A stretch of 62,403 nucleotides of DNA, from the NCBI GenBank assembly GCA_024403185.1, contig JAKSSG010000004.1:1-62403 (forward strand). Direction: 5' to 3'. This document shows, in pieces, positions 7,754-15,748 of this stretch. Position 1 is the first letter of the stretch. Every line of letters starts with the position of its first letter. This stretch comes from Clostridia bacterium. GTDB taxonomy: Bacteria; Bacillota; Clostridia; Peptostreptococcales; Anaerovoracaceae. The position numbers and the translations under genes are program-made. Below the pieces are notes generated by a model. That model saw only the letters and a program-made list of their open reading frames with translations. It made no database searches and was not told the origin of the DNA.

Positions 7754-8904
7754 CAGTTTTCGTCCTTCCTGATAATAGTGACTTCTCCACCGATTCTGTC
7801 CTTATGCCCTACAGTAGTGATTCCGTTCTTCACGTAATCCCTGTATGTTTCATAGGCTTCTTCCCAGCTGTCATAAGCGGAATCTCCCCTGTGATCAGTC
7901 AGCTCATAGTTTCCGGTTATGTATTCCGTTAACCAGTCTGTATATTTTTCTGCTCCCAGATAATTTACGTGCTTGCTGTTATAGAAGTCGTGATCCCAGT
8001 CGATTCCAAGCTCCTCATACATTTCCGGAGTATTGAAATTGATCACATCATATCCTCTTTCCCTCACCATATCCATGGCGGTGTTAAATTTCGGCATCTG
8101 AGGTTTCTTAACAGAATAAGGAGACAGCACGAATAGAACCTGCTTGTCTTCAGGCAGTGCATCACAGTAATCCAGCACTTCAGTCAGTGCGGTTTCCGCA
8201 AGGTCAGACAGAGGCTTTCTGTCATCGGACAGCCTTGACATGAACTGATTTACCTGCTTTGTGGTGCTGGTGCTGAGCACGTAGCCCTTTGTCCTGTTTT
8301 TGCTGCTGGTAATCTTAAAGTCACCGCTCGTCATGTTTTCCTGGGCAAGTCTTCCGTGATATTTTATTATCGGAACCAGATACTCGATTTCATTTGTCGT
8401 AATGTCTCCCAGCATTCCGGAACTGCCATCCATGTACTCAAATGATTTGCTGATAGCCTCATGCTTGTTCATCGAGATCTTCAAGTTGTCTGTAACTCGC
8501 CTGATATGTGCATCGGTAATCTGATCGGTGTCCTTGTCAACCCATCGCAGTTCAATGATGAACAGTTTCGGATCCTGTGTCTTGCTCACCTCGTCAATAA
8601 GATTCGGCACATAGAACAGCGGCATTCCCATTGTTGCCATGGTAAATGAGCTTATGCCTTCATCATGAAAGGCCTTGGGGTTGATGAAATACCTGTTGGA
8701 TGCACTGGTTCCGAAGTACATTACATCTATCGTATTCTTATCCTCTGAATAAAAGGCCTTGAATGTCTGTCTGTTTGCATCGGAGTCACCCATGCTGAAG
8801 ACCTTGTTCAGATACACGAAAATAATTCCTGCGCACAGCAGGAATACCAGTATTCCAAGTATTATTCTTGTCTTTGCAAATGATTTGTTTCTGTTGGTTT
8901 CCAT
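7753..8904 (-). CDS. Membrane-anchored SGNH-type acyltransferase partner (DltD/AlgJ-like)
   Basis: 383 residues with one N-terminal membrane helix (about 12-32) and an extracellular SGNH-like domain. The nucleophile motif is FGTSASN (residues 64-70), and the C-terminal Asp/His motif is DHDFYNSKHVN (around 303-313). Such proteins take an acyl group delivered by an MBOAT protein and move it onto a wall polymer. The same architecture recurs in the protein at 33087-34127, which directly precedes an MBOAT gene; this copy has no adjacent MBOAT but could serve the one at 21204-22796. It is the first gene of its operon. The start codon has no Shine-Dalgarno and lies 8 nt from an extended -10, so the mRNA may be leaderless. 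Confidence 0.75.
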   Translation of the reverse strand: METNRNKSFAKTRIILGILVFLLCAGIIFVYLNKVFSMGDSDANRQTFKAFYSEDKNTIDVMYFGTSASNRYFINPKAFHDEGISSFTMATMGMPLFYVPNLIDEVSKTQDPKLFIIELRWVDKDTDQITDAHIRRVTDNLKISMNKHEAISKSFEYMDGSSGMLGDITTNEIEYLVPIIKYHGRLAQENMTSGDFKITSSKNRTKGYVLSTSTTKQVNQFMSRLSDDRKPLSDLAETALTEVLDYCDALPEDKQVLFVLSPYSVKKPQMPKFNTAMDMVRERGYDVINFNTPEMYEELGIDWDHDFYNSKHVNYLGAEKYTDWLTEYITGNYELTDHRGDSAYDSWEEAYETYRDYVKNGITTVGHKDRIGGEVTIIRKDEN

Positions 8905-8912
8905 ACTTGGTT

Positions 8913-8921
8913 ATTATAGCA
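8913..8921 (-). promoter_or_regulatory. Extended -10 promoter of the SGNH-MBL-MoxR operon
   Basis: TGCTATAAT on the minus strand, with no good -35. The first ATG follows after 8 nt within AACCAAGTATGG. An inverted repeat covers the -35 region. Confidence 0.65.
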
Positions 8922-8922
8922 T

Positions 8923-8957
8923 AAATGGATCAGGAGAACATTCTCCGTGACCCATTT
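8923..8957. terminator. Interrupted inverted repeat: terminator or operator
   Basis: The outer arms AAATGG/CCATTT and the inner arms GGAGAA/TTCTCC form a stem of about 12 pairs with a small internal mismatch. It lies after the stop of the gene ending at 8977 and over the -35 region of the next promoter. It may end the upstream transcript, bind a regulator, or both; no separate long T-tract follows. Confidence 0.5.
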
Positions 8958-8976
8958 AATGTCATGTTTCAGAAAT

Positions 8977-10176
8977 TTATTTCTTTATTGATTTGGCCTT
9001 CTTTATAGTGTCTTTGCCTACAATTCCGTCAGCTTCCAGTCCGTTTGCCTTCTGGAACTGTTTGGTAATTTTCCTTGTTGCCTTGCCAAAGTCGCCGTCG
9101 ACCTTAATCGAGTATCCTTTCCATTTCAGGAAGGCCTGCCATCTCTTGATGTTTGTCTTGCTGCCCTTCTTGTACTTGATAAGCTTTGTCGGCCAGGATC
9201 CGGTATAATATGAACCTTTTGCCGTTGATGGTGTAGTTTTTTCAGGCTGTGTAACCTTGGTGTTTGCTCCTGTGGCAGCCTGCGGTGTGCTAGGCCATCC
9301 GCTGGTAAATTTCAGTGCTGCAGCGTAACTGCCGCTACCGAACTTGCCATCCACTTCAATGTTCTGTGATTCCTGGAACTGCTTGACAGCCGCTTCTGTC
9401 TTTTTGCCGAAATCACCGTCTGCCTCGCCGCAATCGAATCCCGCCCAGTTAAGGAACATCTGGAGGTTCTTTACTCCTGTGGAATAATCTCCCCTCTGTA
9501 TTGCGCCTATGCATTTGTTTACCGGTCTGTATACGCCAAACGATGCAAAGCTTGAAGGCGTCCAGTTAGGAGCTCTTCTGGCAATGCGCCCGTATCTCTT
9601 GTATGTATAGCTTGCTTCGGCTATGTATCCCTTGCCGGCAATTTCAACATAAACACAGATATGTCCGCCATGGCCCTTGTTCAGGTACATGATAATGTCA
9701 CCCGGCTGGAACTGGCTTGCCTTTGTAATTCCTACTTTCTTGAATTTCTTTGAGGCAGGCAGGTAATTGAGGTCCTTTGCCAGAGCTCTCGGGAATTCTC
9801 TGTCATATCCGCAGGATCTGATTACAGTTCCCGCAAAAACATCGCATGATGCTCCTGCTCGTGTCTGTTTGCTCCATCCCTTTCGGTCGCCGTACGCATT
9901 CTGCAGAGCTTCCTGATATTCCTTTTTGGCCGCAGCCTTTGGATATGTCAGCTTGGAATTTGGTGTGCCATATGGACATGCAAGCTTGATTGCCTGCTGC
10001 GAAATCGCATTCGGGAAAACAGGTGCCGGACCTGTATATTTTCCCTTTGCCTGCAGACTTGCCTGCGTAACCTTCACTGCATCATCCGACTCGCTGTTTT
10101 CCGCACCAAATGAAAAGACAGGAATCATGGCAAGCATCATTACCGCTGTTATTATTGATATTATTTTTCTTTTCAT
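8977..10176 (-). CDS. Secreted NlpC/P60-like amidase with two peptidoglycan-binding domains
   Basis: 399 residues from the ATG with a GAGG RBS; an in-frame GTG four codons earlier is less likely. A signal peptide covers about 1-24. The catalytic-type domain (about 50-220) has ASCDVF with Cys111 and GGHICVYV with His172, the NlpC/P60-CHAP arrangement. Two PG_binding_1 domains follow, about 228-290 (LQMFLNWAGF, DGDFGKKTEAAVKQFQ) and 335-395 (WQAFLKWKGY, DGDFGKATRKITKQFQ). It probably cleaves peptide stems in peptidoglycan. The gene is monocistronic, between its own promoter and a downstream hairpin. It is a clear paralogue of the product of 29482-30345, which has one binding domain. Confidence 0.87.
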   Translation of the reverse strand: MKRKIISIITAVMMLAMIPVFSFGAENSESDDAVKVTQASLQAKGKYTGPAPVFPNAISQQAIKLACPYGTPNSKLTYPKAAAKKEYQEALQNAYGDRKGWSKQTRAGASCDVFAGTVIRSCGYDREFPRALAKDLNYLPASKKFKKVGITKASQFQPGDIIMYLNKGHGGHICVYVEIAGKGYIAEASYTYKRYGRIARRAPNWTPSSFASFGVYRPVNKCIGAIQRGDYSTGVKNLQMFLNWAGFDCGEADGDFGKKTEAAVKQFQESQNIEVDGKFGSGSYAAALKFTSGWPSTPQAATGANTKVTQPEKTTPSTAKGSYYTGSWPTKLIKYKKGSKTNIKRWQAFLKWKGYSIKVDGDFGKATRKITKQFQKANGLEADGIVGKDTIKKAKSIKK

Positions 10177-10201
10177 GTTACACCTCACACCCTTTCAAGT
10201 T

Positions 10202-10210
10202 ATTTTAACA
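10202..10210 (-). promoter_or_regulatory. Extended -10 promoter
   Basis: TGTTAAAAT on the minus strand, about 26 nt upstream of the ATG at 10176. No convincing -35 is visible. Confidence 0.5.
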
Positions 10211-10280
10211 TGTTTCTTGTGTCATGGTCTACCTTTTTCTTCCAAATAACACAATATCTTGCGGTTTCTTAATGATTTTT

Positions 10281-10320
10281 AATAAAACAAAAGACCCGCA
10301 GATTTCAATGTCTGCGGGTC
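10281..10320 (-). terminator. Terminator of the 14-gene operon
   Basis: A 10-bp GC-rich stem (GACCCGCAGA with TCTGCGGGTC), an 8-nt loop and TTTTGTTTTATT on the minus strand, 24 nt after the stop of the racemase gene. This closes the operon that begins at 24104. Confidence 0.92.
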
Positions 10321-10344
10321 CATAACATGCAGGTCTTTGCCTGT

Positions 10345-11070
10345 CTAACCTCTCTTTATCTCGCTTATTGCTGCGTCGAGCGGATCATATATCTTTTTTT
10401 CAATCTGATCTTTTCTGTCACCCAGAGCTGCGTACATTATCGGCAGTTCCGTGCATCCGAGAATTACACCGTCATTCGGTACATTATTTACGTAGTCTAT
10501 GAAGGACTGCTTTATCTCGTCCGTAATGTTCTTCTGCTTTATGGCTTCAATGAAATCCCTGAGTATTGAGAAATCCTCTTCGCCCGGAGCATCACAGCTG
10601 ATTCCGTACTTTTCGAACGTCTTCTCGTAAATCTTTGAAAGAATCGTTCCCTCCGTGGCCAGCAGGAAAACGCTTTCCCTGTTGTCGTCCTTTATCGCTC
10701 TGGCGCATGCTTCTATTATGTTCACAACCTTGTCCTCCGCTTCCGGAACGTTTTCAAGAACCTCCGGAAGGAAACAGTGTGAGGTATTGCATGCCAGAAC
10801 AATCCTGGTGGCTCCCATGTCCAGAAGGCCCTTAACAGATGAAGTCAGTTCCTCCACAAGAAGTTCATAGTTCTCATTGTATAGAAGCGCCCTGACTCTG
10901 CTCGGCATGGTACACTTGTTGTCAATTATTATTCTTGGTCGTTCCCATTCCTTTTCTGCAGGAAATGAATCAAGGACACGTTCAAAAAAGCTTGATGTTG
11001 CATATGAACCCATTCCTCCAACAATTCCAATAACATAATCGTCCATTTTGTTTGCCATAATATCTGCCAT
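10345..11070 (-). CDS. Aspartate/glutamate racemase family protein
   Basis: 241 residues. The two catalytic cysteines of cofactor-independent Asp/Glu racemases are present: Cys94 in VLACNTSHCF and Cys206 in VILGCTELP, and the N-terminal GIVGGMGSYATSSFF motif is typical. The enzyme would make a D-amino acid, most likely D-Asp or D-Glu. It is the last gene of the acyl/LicD operon, 31 nt after licD, with an AGGAGG RBS. Its place there suggests that the D-amino acid is used in a polymer substituent rather than in general peptidoglycan synthesis, but this is inference. Members of this group without proven racemase activity are also known. Confidence 0.85.
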   Translation of the reverse strand: MADIMANKMDDYVIGIVGGMGSYATSSFFERVLDSFPAEKEWERPRIIIDNKCTMPSRVRALLYNENYELLVEELTSSVKGLLDMGATRIVLACNTSHCFLPEVLENVPEAEDKVVNIIEACARAIKDDNRESVFLLATEGTILSKIYEKTFEKYGISCDAPGEEDFSILRDFIEAIKQKNITDEIKQSFIDYVNNVPNDGVILGCTELPIMYAALGDRKDQIEKKIYDPLDAAISEIKRG

Positions 11071-11101
11071 ATCTGACCTCCTGATATTTTATCTACATGA
11101 A

Positions 11102-12754
11102 TTAATCTGCAATTTCTTCATCACCTTCTATGTCTTCACTGTCATCCTTGCAGAGACCTTCAACGTGCTTTAAGGCTCTGGTTATTCCCATACCGGCCAG
11201 ATCCATGAGTATCAGCCCGTTTGTCGTGTTTACCGCTGCCTTTTCATACATGCTTAAGGCAGTAGCTTCATCACCGCATCCCCTGAAGGCATCGCCGTAG
11301 TATTTTAACAGATCCCCATCGTCCGGATACAATTCAAGCATGCTTTCAATGTATTTCTTTACATTTTCAAATTCCTCCGGGGAATCCGCAAAATGCAGGT
11401 CTGACTGAATCTTTCCTCTTACGAATGACAGCTGGGTGTTTCCTTCATATGCTTTTACTGTTTCAGCAGCCTTCTCGTATTCGCCCAGGTCAAGACTCTT
11501 CATCATTTCTGTGATATCACTGCAGAAAGTCATTGCCTCCTGCTGATGTTCGTTCAGACTGCCCTTTGCATCCTGTCTGATTACCAGCATCTGATGGAGC
11601 TTTGAAATCTGATTGTTTGCAATGCACACATCGCAAAGCAGATCCGCATTGTCATCCTCGAGAGGAACGAACTTGTTGTTTCTGTAAAACGGAAGTTCCA
11701 GCTGCAGGGCCATGTATTCCCTGAACAGCTGCTTCCCTTCTGCAGGATTGCTGACGAAGTAGTCTGCTCCATGAGCCTTGACTTCCTTCGTGATCTTGCA
11801 GTTCAGGTAACGGATGTAAGGTTTTGCCCTGTCATAATACACTTCCTGCTTCAGCTTGAAGTAATTGAGTCTTTCCTTCTTGTAAGCCCTGTTTATCTTT
11901 CTTACTTCGTCAATGTCCAGAATGCTCAGAGTCTCTCTCTCACAGTTTCCCGAATCAAGTTCGTTAAGCTGCAATGTAGTGTGCCCTGTTCTGATGTCCA
12001 TGTCCGGAATGTATCTCCAGTCCAGACCGTAATTTTCAAAAGCACACAGTTCTGCCTTCTCTGCTATGTAGAAGGATTTGTCCTCAAACGGAACATCTCT
12101 CGGTGTACCATACCAGTCAATAGGAGATACTCCAAGCCACACGGACCCAAATCTCATGCAGTAGTTGTCCGCATCCTTTTCATCAATGGTAAAGAGCTTG
12201 TTTTCCAGTTCTTCCAGAACGGCTTCTTTTCCCACTTCAGCTACCTTCTGCATGTACATGTTGTATCTGTCGTAATCAATCCATTCCCAGCTTGAGTTTC
12301 TTGCTGCATTTATCAGTGTATCCTCGAGCACTTCGCAGTACACGTAGTGATTCTTCTTCCACTCAGTCAGTTCCGGTTCTTCCCTTGGCATCGGATCAAG
12401 AATTACTATGTCCAGATAAACACCGTGAGGCGCTCCGTCCGTCATCCTTACCTTCGGGATGCATGTGGATTCCCTGTTTACAAATCTTGATATCGGCGAG
12501 GTGTAGTTCGGATATCTCTTGTGGCTGACAAGCTCTTCTCCCTCTTTGAGTTCCTGGTCAACTATCGCTTCAAGCTTCAGATACTCTTTTCTCGGTATTC
12601 TGATATCGGCATCATCATCCCATGGAATAAAGCCCTTATGCCTCAGAGCTCCCAGATTGGTGCCCCCGCTAAGGTAATATTTAATATCGTGTTTTCTGCA
12701 GATTTCATCGAAATCGCACATTAACTTATACAGTGAACTTTGTAGACCTTCCAT
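11102..12754 (-). CDS. LicD-family phospho-substituent transferase with TPR-like tail
   Basis: 550 residues. The N-terminal LicD domain shows the full signature: KYYLSGGTNLGALRHKG followed by FIPWDDDADIRIP, where the Asp residues bind metal and nucleotide. LicD proteins transfer phosphocholine or other phospho-alditols from a CDP-linked donor to cell-surface sugars. The C-terminal third (about 400-540) is helical with TPR-like repeats (DLLKYYGDAFRGCGDEATAL) and may bind partners. The start overlaps the end of the upstream LicD-like gene by 29 nt; a later Met (CDFDEICRKHD) is possible. A donor could come from the nucleotidyltransferase-aminotransferase fusion in the same operon. The family call is firm, the substrate is not known. 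Confidence 0.9.
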   Translation of the reverse strand: MEGLQSSLYKLMCDFDEICRKHDIKYYLSGGTNLGALRHKGFIPWDDDADIRIPRKEYLKLEAIVDQELKEGEELVSHKRYPNYTSPISRFVNRESTCIPKVRMTDGAPHGVYLDIVILDPMPREEPELTEWKKNHYVYCEVLEDTLINAARNSSWEWIDYDRYNMYMQKVAEVGKEAVLEELENKLFTIDEKDADNYCMRFGSVWLGVSPIDWYGTPRDVPFEDKSFYIAEKAELCAFENYGLDWRYIPDMDIRTGHTTLQLNELDSGNCERETLSILDIDEVRKINRAYKKERLNYFKLKQEVYYDRAKPYIRYLNCKITKEVKAHGADYFVSNPAEGKQLFREYMALQLELPFYRNNKFVPLEDDNADLLCDVCIANNQISKLHQMLVIRQDAKGSLNEHQQEAMTFCSDITEMMKSLDLGEYEKAAETVKAYEGNTQLSFVRGKIQSDLHFADSPEEFENVKKYIESMLELYPDDGDLLKYYGDAFRGCGDEATALSMYEKAAVNTTNGLILMDLAGMGITRALKHVEGLCKDDSEDIEGDEEIAD

Positions 12755-13958
12755 CCGTATCTCCCATTATTGTTCTAAGTTTATTTCCCTTGTAATCGTA
12801 TACAACTATTCCCTTCCTGTACTTTTCAGGGACTTCATTAAATACTTTCTCAAGGTTTACTGAATAGCGTTCTTCCAGGATTCTGTTGATCTCCGGGCAG
12901 AGATAGATGTTCCTGTATTTCATGAGCACGCCGATATACGGCAGCATCAGCTCATCAAGCTCATCGTATCTGCCGTTTTCATGCATCTCGACAATTTCTT
13001 CAATTCTGCCTTCGAATTTCAGACCGTAGACATAACGCCAGTAGCTTCTGAACAGTGTGTCAACGGTACTCAGCTTTTCCTTTTTTATAGCACGCTCGTA
13101 CTTGCTCTGATTTCTTAATCTGCGCACAATGTCTCTCATTGATTCCCTGAAATCATCCAGGTGCAGTTCCGCATACGGCATGTCTGTGTCATAGAAGTCG
13201 TGCTGCGTGTTCGGGCTTTCAACCTCAGACGCCTTCCTGAACTTCGCTCTGTTATAATTGTTCTCCAGCTCCAATGGAACCCAGAATTCTTTTCCTGACA
13301 AAGTTTCCTGGCAGCGTTCTGCGAAATACTCCTTGCTGAAGCCTCTCGTCACGCCCGGGTTTCTCCTTACCCAGTACCCGTTTCCTTCGGAAGCGGAGTG
13401 TTTCTTTATGAGATGTTCAAACAGTTCTTCTGCTGCAGCCTGTCTGCCTTTTTTTGCAATCTTCTTTTCAAGTTTTTTCCTGAACCATGGTTCCAGCTTT
13501 GCACCCGAACAGTTGGATCCGTATGCCAGATTGGTCCATGCCTGTTCCAGTGCCATCAGCATCTTCTGGTTGCTTCTCCTGGGTCTGATTACATTTATTG
13601 TTATTTCCATTCCCAGGTGCTCTTCTGTAGCAAGCTTCCTTCTGTTGTAATGAGTTGTGGTTTCATCACAGTAATTCAGATAGAAGCCGGAAAAGAACGG
13701 GCTGTTTCCCATGTATTCAATGGAGCGGTCCTTCTTTGGATCTTTATTGAATGCTTCGATGAACTTCTTCAGTTCCGGAGCACGCATCAGTATACGTCCG
13801 TTTCTGGTTCCGGCCGGCAGTTCATCATAATACACAGCTGCTGCTGCCAGTTTCCCGTCAAGAAAATACTCTATGTCATTTTCCTGACAGATGTCATGTA
13901 TTTCACTTAATAAATCGAAAATAACCTGTCGTTTTTCTCTCATTTTTTCTTCATCCAT
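12726..13958 (-). CDS. Degenerate LicD-like protein
   Basis: 410 residues. The N-terminus aligns with the downstream LicD protein (IHDICQENDIEYFLDGKLA against ICRKHDIKYYLSGGTNLG), but the metal-binding WDDDADI motif is replaced by GTRNGRILM. The rest keeps LicD-like features (GMEITINVIRPRRS). Loss of the Asp cluster suggests that it is not an active transferase; it may be a partner or scaffold of the active LicD. It overlaps both neighbours (19 nt upstream, 29 nt downstream), so the three genes are translationally coupled. Confidence 0.7.
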   Translation of the reverse strand: MDEEKMREKRQVIFDLLSEIHDICQENDIEYFLDGKLAAAAVYYDELPAGTRNGRILMRAPELKKFIEAFNKDPKKDRSIEYMGNSPFFSGFYLNYCDETTTHYNRRKLATEEHLGMEITINVIRPRRSNQKMLMALEQAWTNLAYGSNCSGAKLEPWFRKKLEKKIAKKGRQAAAEELFEHLIKKHSASEGNGYWVRRNPGVTRGFSKEYFAERCQETLSGKEFWVPLELENNYNRAKFRKASEVESPNTQHDFYDTDMPYAELHLDDFRESMRDIVRRLRNQSKYERAIKKEKLSTVDTLFRSYWRYVYGLKFEGRIEEIVEMHENGRYDELDELMLPYIGVLMKYRNIYLCPEINRILEERYSVNLEKVFNEVPEKYRKGIVVYDYKGNKLRTIMGDTDGRSTKFTV

Positions 13959-14737
13959 TTTCCTGTTTCGGCAACTATTTCATTTCTGACCTTTTTGAAT
14001 GTTTTCATTCTGCTAGGGTCTGAGATGTGGAAGAACTTTACCTTTCCTTCATCCCTTAAAGTTCTGTCGATTGCAACTCCCAGCGCAACACTGTAGAGCC
14101 TGTCGACATATTCCGGCAGTACAATAAGCCCTGAACCCATTGCAACGCCCTCTGCCTCGGCAAATGTGGCATCATGGGCAACAATCCTGTCACCATCGCG
14201 TATTATCCAGCTTCTGCCCATGCCGGTTCTCATTCTGTCAGCAAGCTGTGAAGCCAGTTTTTCTTCATTATACATTTTGCTCCACTGCTCGGAACTGCAC
14301 ATGAGTGCTGCAATTTCCGGTGCATCTTCAGGCTTCGCCAGTTCAACTTTATCCGCTGCGCTAACTTCCATGTCAGCCGTGGATCTTCCCTTGAACATCC
14401 ATCCGCCGCGTTTTTCATATGAATCACCCAGTTCATCTTCCAGGGCATCCAGCATGCTCATCTTGGCATTTACAGCCTGAATGTCATACTCTTTTACGAT
14501 TTCCATGAGCCCGGCCTTGTCCCAGTTGTCCTTGTGGCTGTAGATCTGAAGGGAATCCATGTATCTCATTACAACAAAGTTCAGCCCTTCTTCGTCCTCA
14601 TCATACCACAGATCAAGCTTTGGACTCTCTATGCCGTATACCATTACATCTATGTAGAGATATACGCATTCACCAAAATTCGGCCTGATATAATCTATTA
14701 TTCTTTTTACTTCAGCCTCGGTTTTTGCCTGTTTCAT
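13940..14737 (-). CDS. GNAT-like N-acyltransferase
   Basis: 265 residues. The C-terminal half resembles a GNAT fold: KVELAKPEDAPEIAALM is a typical first strand and helix, followed by SWIIRDGDRIVAHDATFAE and YVDRLYSVALGVAIDRTL where acyl-CoA binding is expected. The N-terminal 115 residues form a separate region without a recognised family. The gene follows the SDR by 23 nt. It could attach an acyl group, from CoA or from one of the operon's ACPs, to an amino sugar or amino alcohol. The substrate is inference. Confidence 0.6.
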   Translation of the reverse strand: MKQAKTEAEVKRIIDYIRPNFGECVYLYIDVMVYGIESPKLDLWYDEDEEGLNFVVMRYMDSLQIYSHKDNWDKAGLMEIVKEYDIQAVNAKMSMLDALEDELGDSYEKRGGWMFKGRSTADMEVSAADKVELAKPEDAPEIAALMCSSEQWSKMYNEEKLASQLADRMRTGMGRSWIIRDGDRIVAHDATFAEAEGVAMGSGLIVLPEYVDRLYSVALGVAIDRTLRDEGKVKFFHISDPSRMKTFKKVRNEIVAETGKWMKKK

Positions 14738-14760
14738 TTTTCACCTTTCGTAATGTAACA

Positions 14761-15504
14761 CTAACATTTCCTGTTCAGATGGCCGCCGTCAATTATATAT
14801 GTCTGTCCGGTAATCCATCTGCTCTTTTCAGATACGAGGAAACTGATGAGATTTGCAACATCCTGCGTTTCGCCCAGTCCAAATCTGTATCCCTCTTCGA
14901 GCTTTTCTCTCTGTTCCTGACTGATGCTGTCCATGTTCTTCTGAACCATTTCAGTCATTACCAGTCCGGGAGCAACCGCATTAATGCGAATTTTCTTTTC
15001 GGCAAGCTCCGGTGCTGCCGTAGTTACAAAGCCCTCATTGGCTGCCTTTGTAGAAGCATAAATGGTCTTGCCATACGCTCCTTCGTGGGCAGACAGCGAT
15101 GAAATCAGGACAACCGAGCTGTCTTCCGCAAACATCTTTTTTCTGACAAGTTCCTTGATGATCATTATTGGCGCGAAGGTGTTCAGCCCGAAAATGTCGG
15201 TCATTTTCTCCAGTTTGATTCTTCCGACAGATGTCGTATAATCCATACCTGCGCTGTGAACAAATGCGTGGACCTTCTCAACTTTTGCCTTTACCTTTTC
15301 AACGTAGTCTCCAATGGTTTCAACCTGTGAAAGATCCCACGGAATGATAATGCAGTTTTCATTATCTCCAAAGGACTGTCTGAGTTTTTCTTCGTTTCGT
15401 GAAGAAACAATTACACCATACCCCTCGTCAAGAAGAGTGTGTGCTGTTCTGTTTCCGATTCCACTGGAAGCCCCTGAAACAATTACCCATTTGCTAACCA
15501 TCAT
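14761..15504 (-). CDS. Short-chain dehydrogenase/reductase, FabG-like 3-oxoacyl-ACP reductase
   Basis: 247 residues, a classical SDR. The NAD(P) motif is GASSGIG (residues 11-17). The active site has Ser136/138 and Tyr149-x3-Lys153 (IYASTK). The C-terminal end reads WITGQTYIIDGG, as in FabG. The SSRNEEK segment after strand 2 fits NADPH preference. Its neighbours are an ACP (9 nt upstream), a KAS III and a malonyltransferase, so it probably reduces a 3-oxoacyl-ACP to a 3-hydroxyacyl-ACP. No dehydratase or enoyl reductase gene accompanies it. Confidence 0.85.
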   Translation of the reverse strand: MMVSKWVIVSGASSGIGNRTAHTLLDEGYGVIVSSRNEEKLRQSFGDNENCIIIPWDLSQVETIGDYVEKVKAKVEKVHAFVHSAGMDYTTSVGRIKLEKMTDIFGLNTFAPIMIIKELVRKKMFAEDSSVVLISSLSAHEGAYGKTIYASTKAANEGFVTTAAPELAEKKIRINAVAPGLVMTEMVQKNMDSISQEQREKLEEGYRFGLGETQDVANLISFLVSEKSRWITGQTYIIDGGHLNRKC

Positions 15505-15513
15505 ATCACCCTG

Positions 15514-15732
15514 TTATTTTCCTGTTGCCATGTTGTAAAGCTCTTCGATTGTGTCGCAGGCCAGGAATTCATCTACTGACAGACGCTTGTCGTATTCATC
15601 TTCAATAGTAAGGATGATTTCAAATCCCATCATTGATGAGAATTCTTCAACAACCTCTCTGAATCTTGAATCCTTTGTCAGTTCCACATCTTCATCATAA
15701 ACTTCCTTAATCAGTTCAATAAAATTATCCAT
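15514..15732 (-). CDS. Acyl carrier protein (small-pathway ACP)
   Basis: 72 residues, acidic and helical. The phosphopantetheine site is Ser33 in FSSMMGFE, a variant of the usual DSLxxVE; the following ILTIEDEYDKRLSVDEF matches ACP helix II-III. It lies between the KAS III gene (16 nt) and the SDR gene (9 nt), so it probably carries the acyl chain in that pathway. The serine and length are convincing; the flanking motif differs from housekeeping AcpP. Confidence 0.8.
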   Translation of the reverse strand: MDNFIELIKEVYDEDVELTKDSRFREVVEEFSSMMGFEIILTIEDEYDKRLSVDEFLACDTIEELYNMATGK

Positions 15733-15748
15733 TGCTATCCTCCTGTTT

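Noticed and set aside
10211-10280. Possible riboswitch or small RNA between the racemase terminator and the 10202 promoter
   Set aside because: AT-rich sequence without a conserved fold that I can recognise; the only structure is the downstream terminator.
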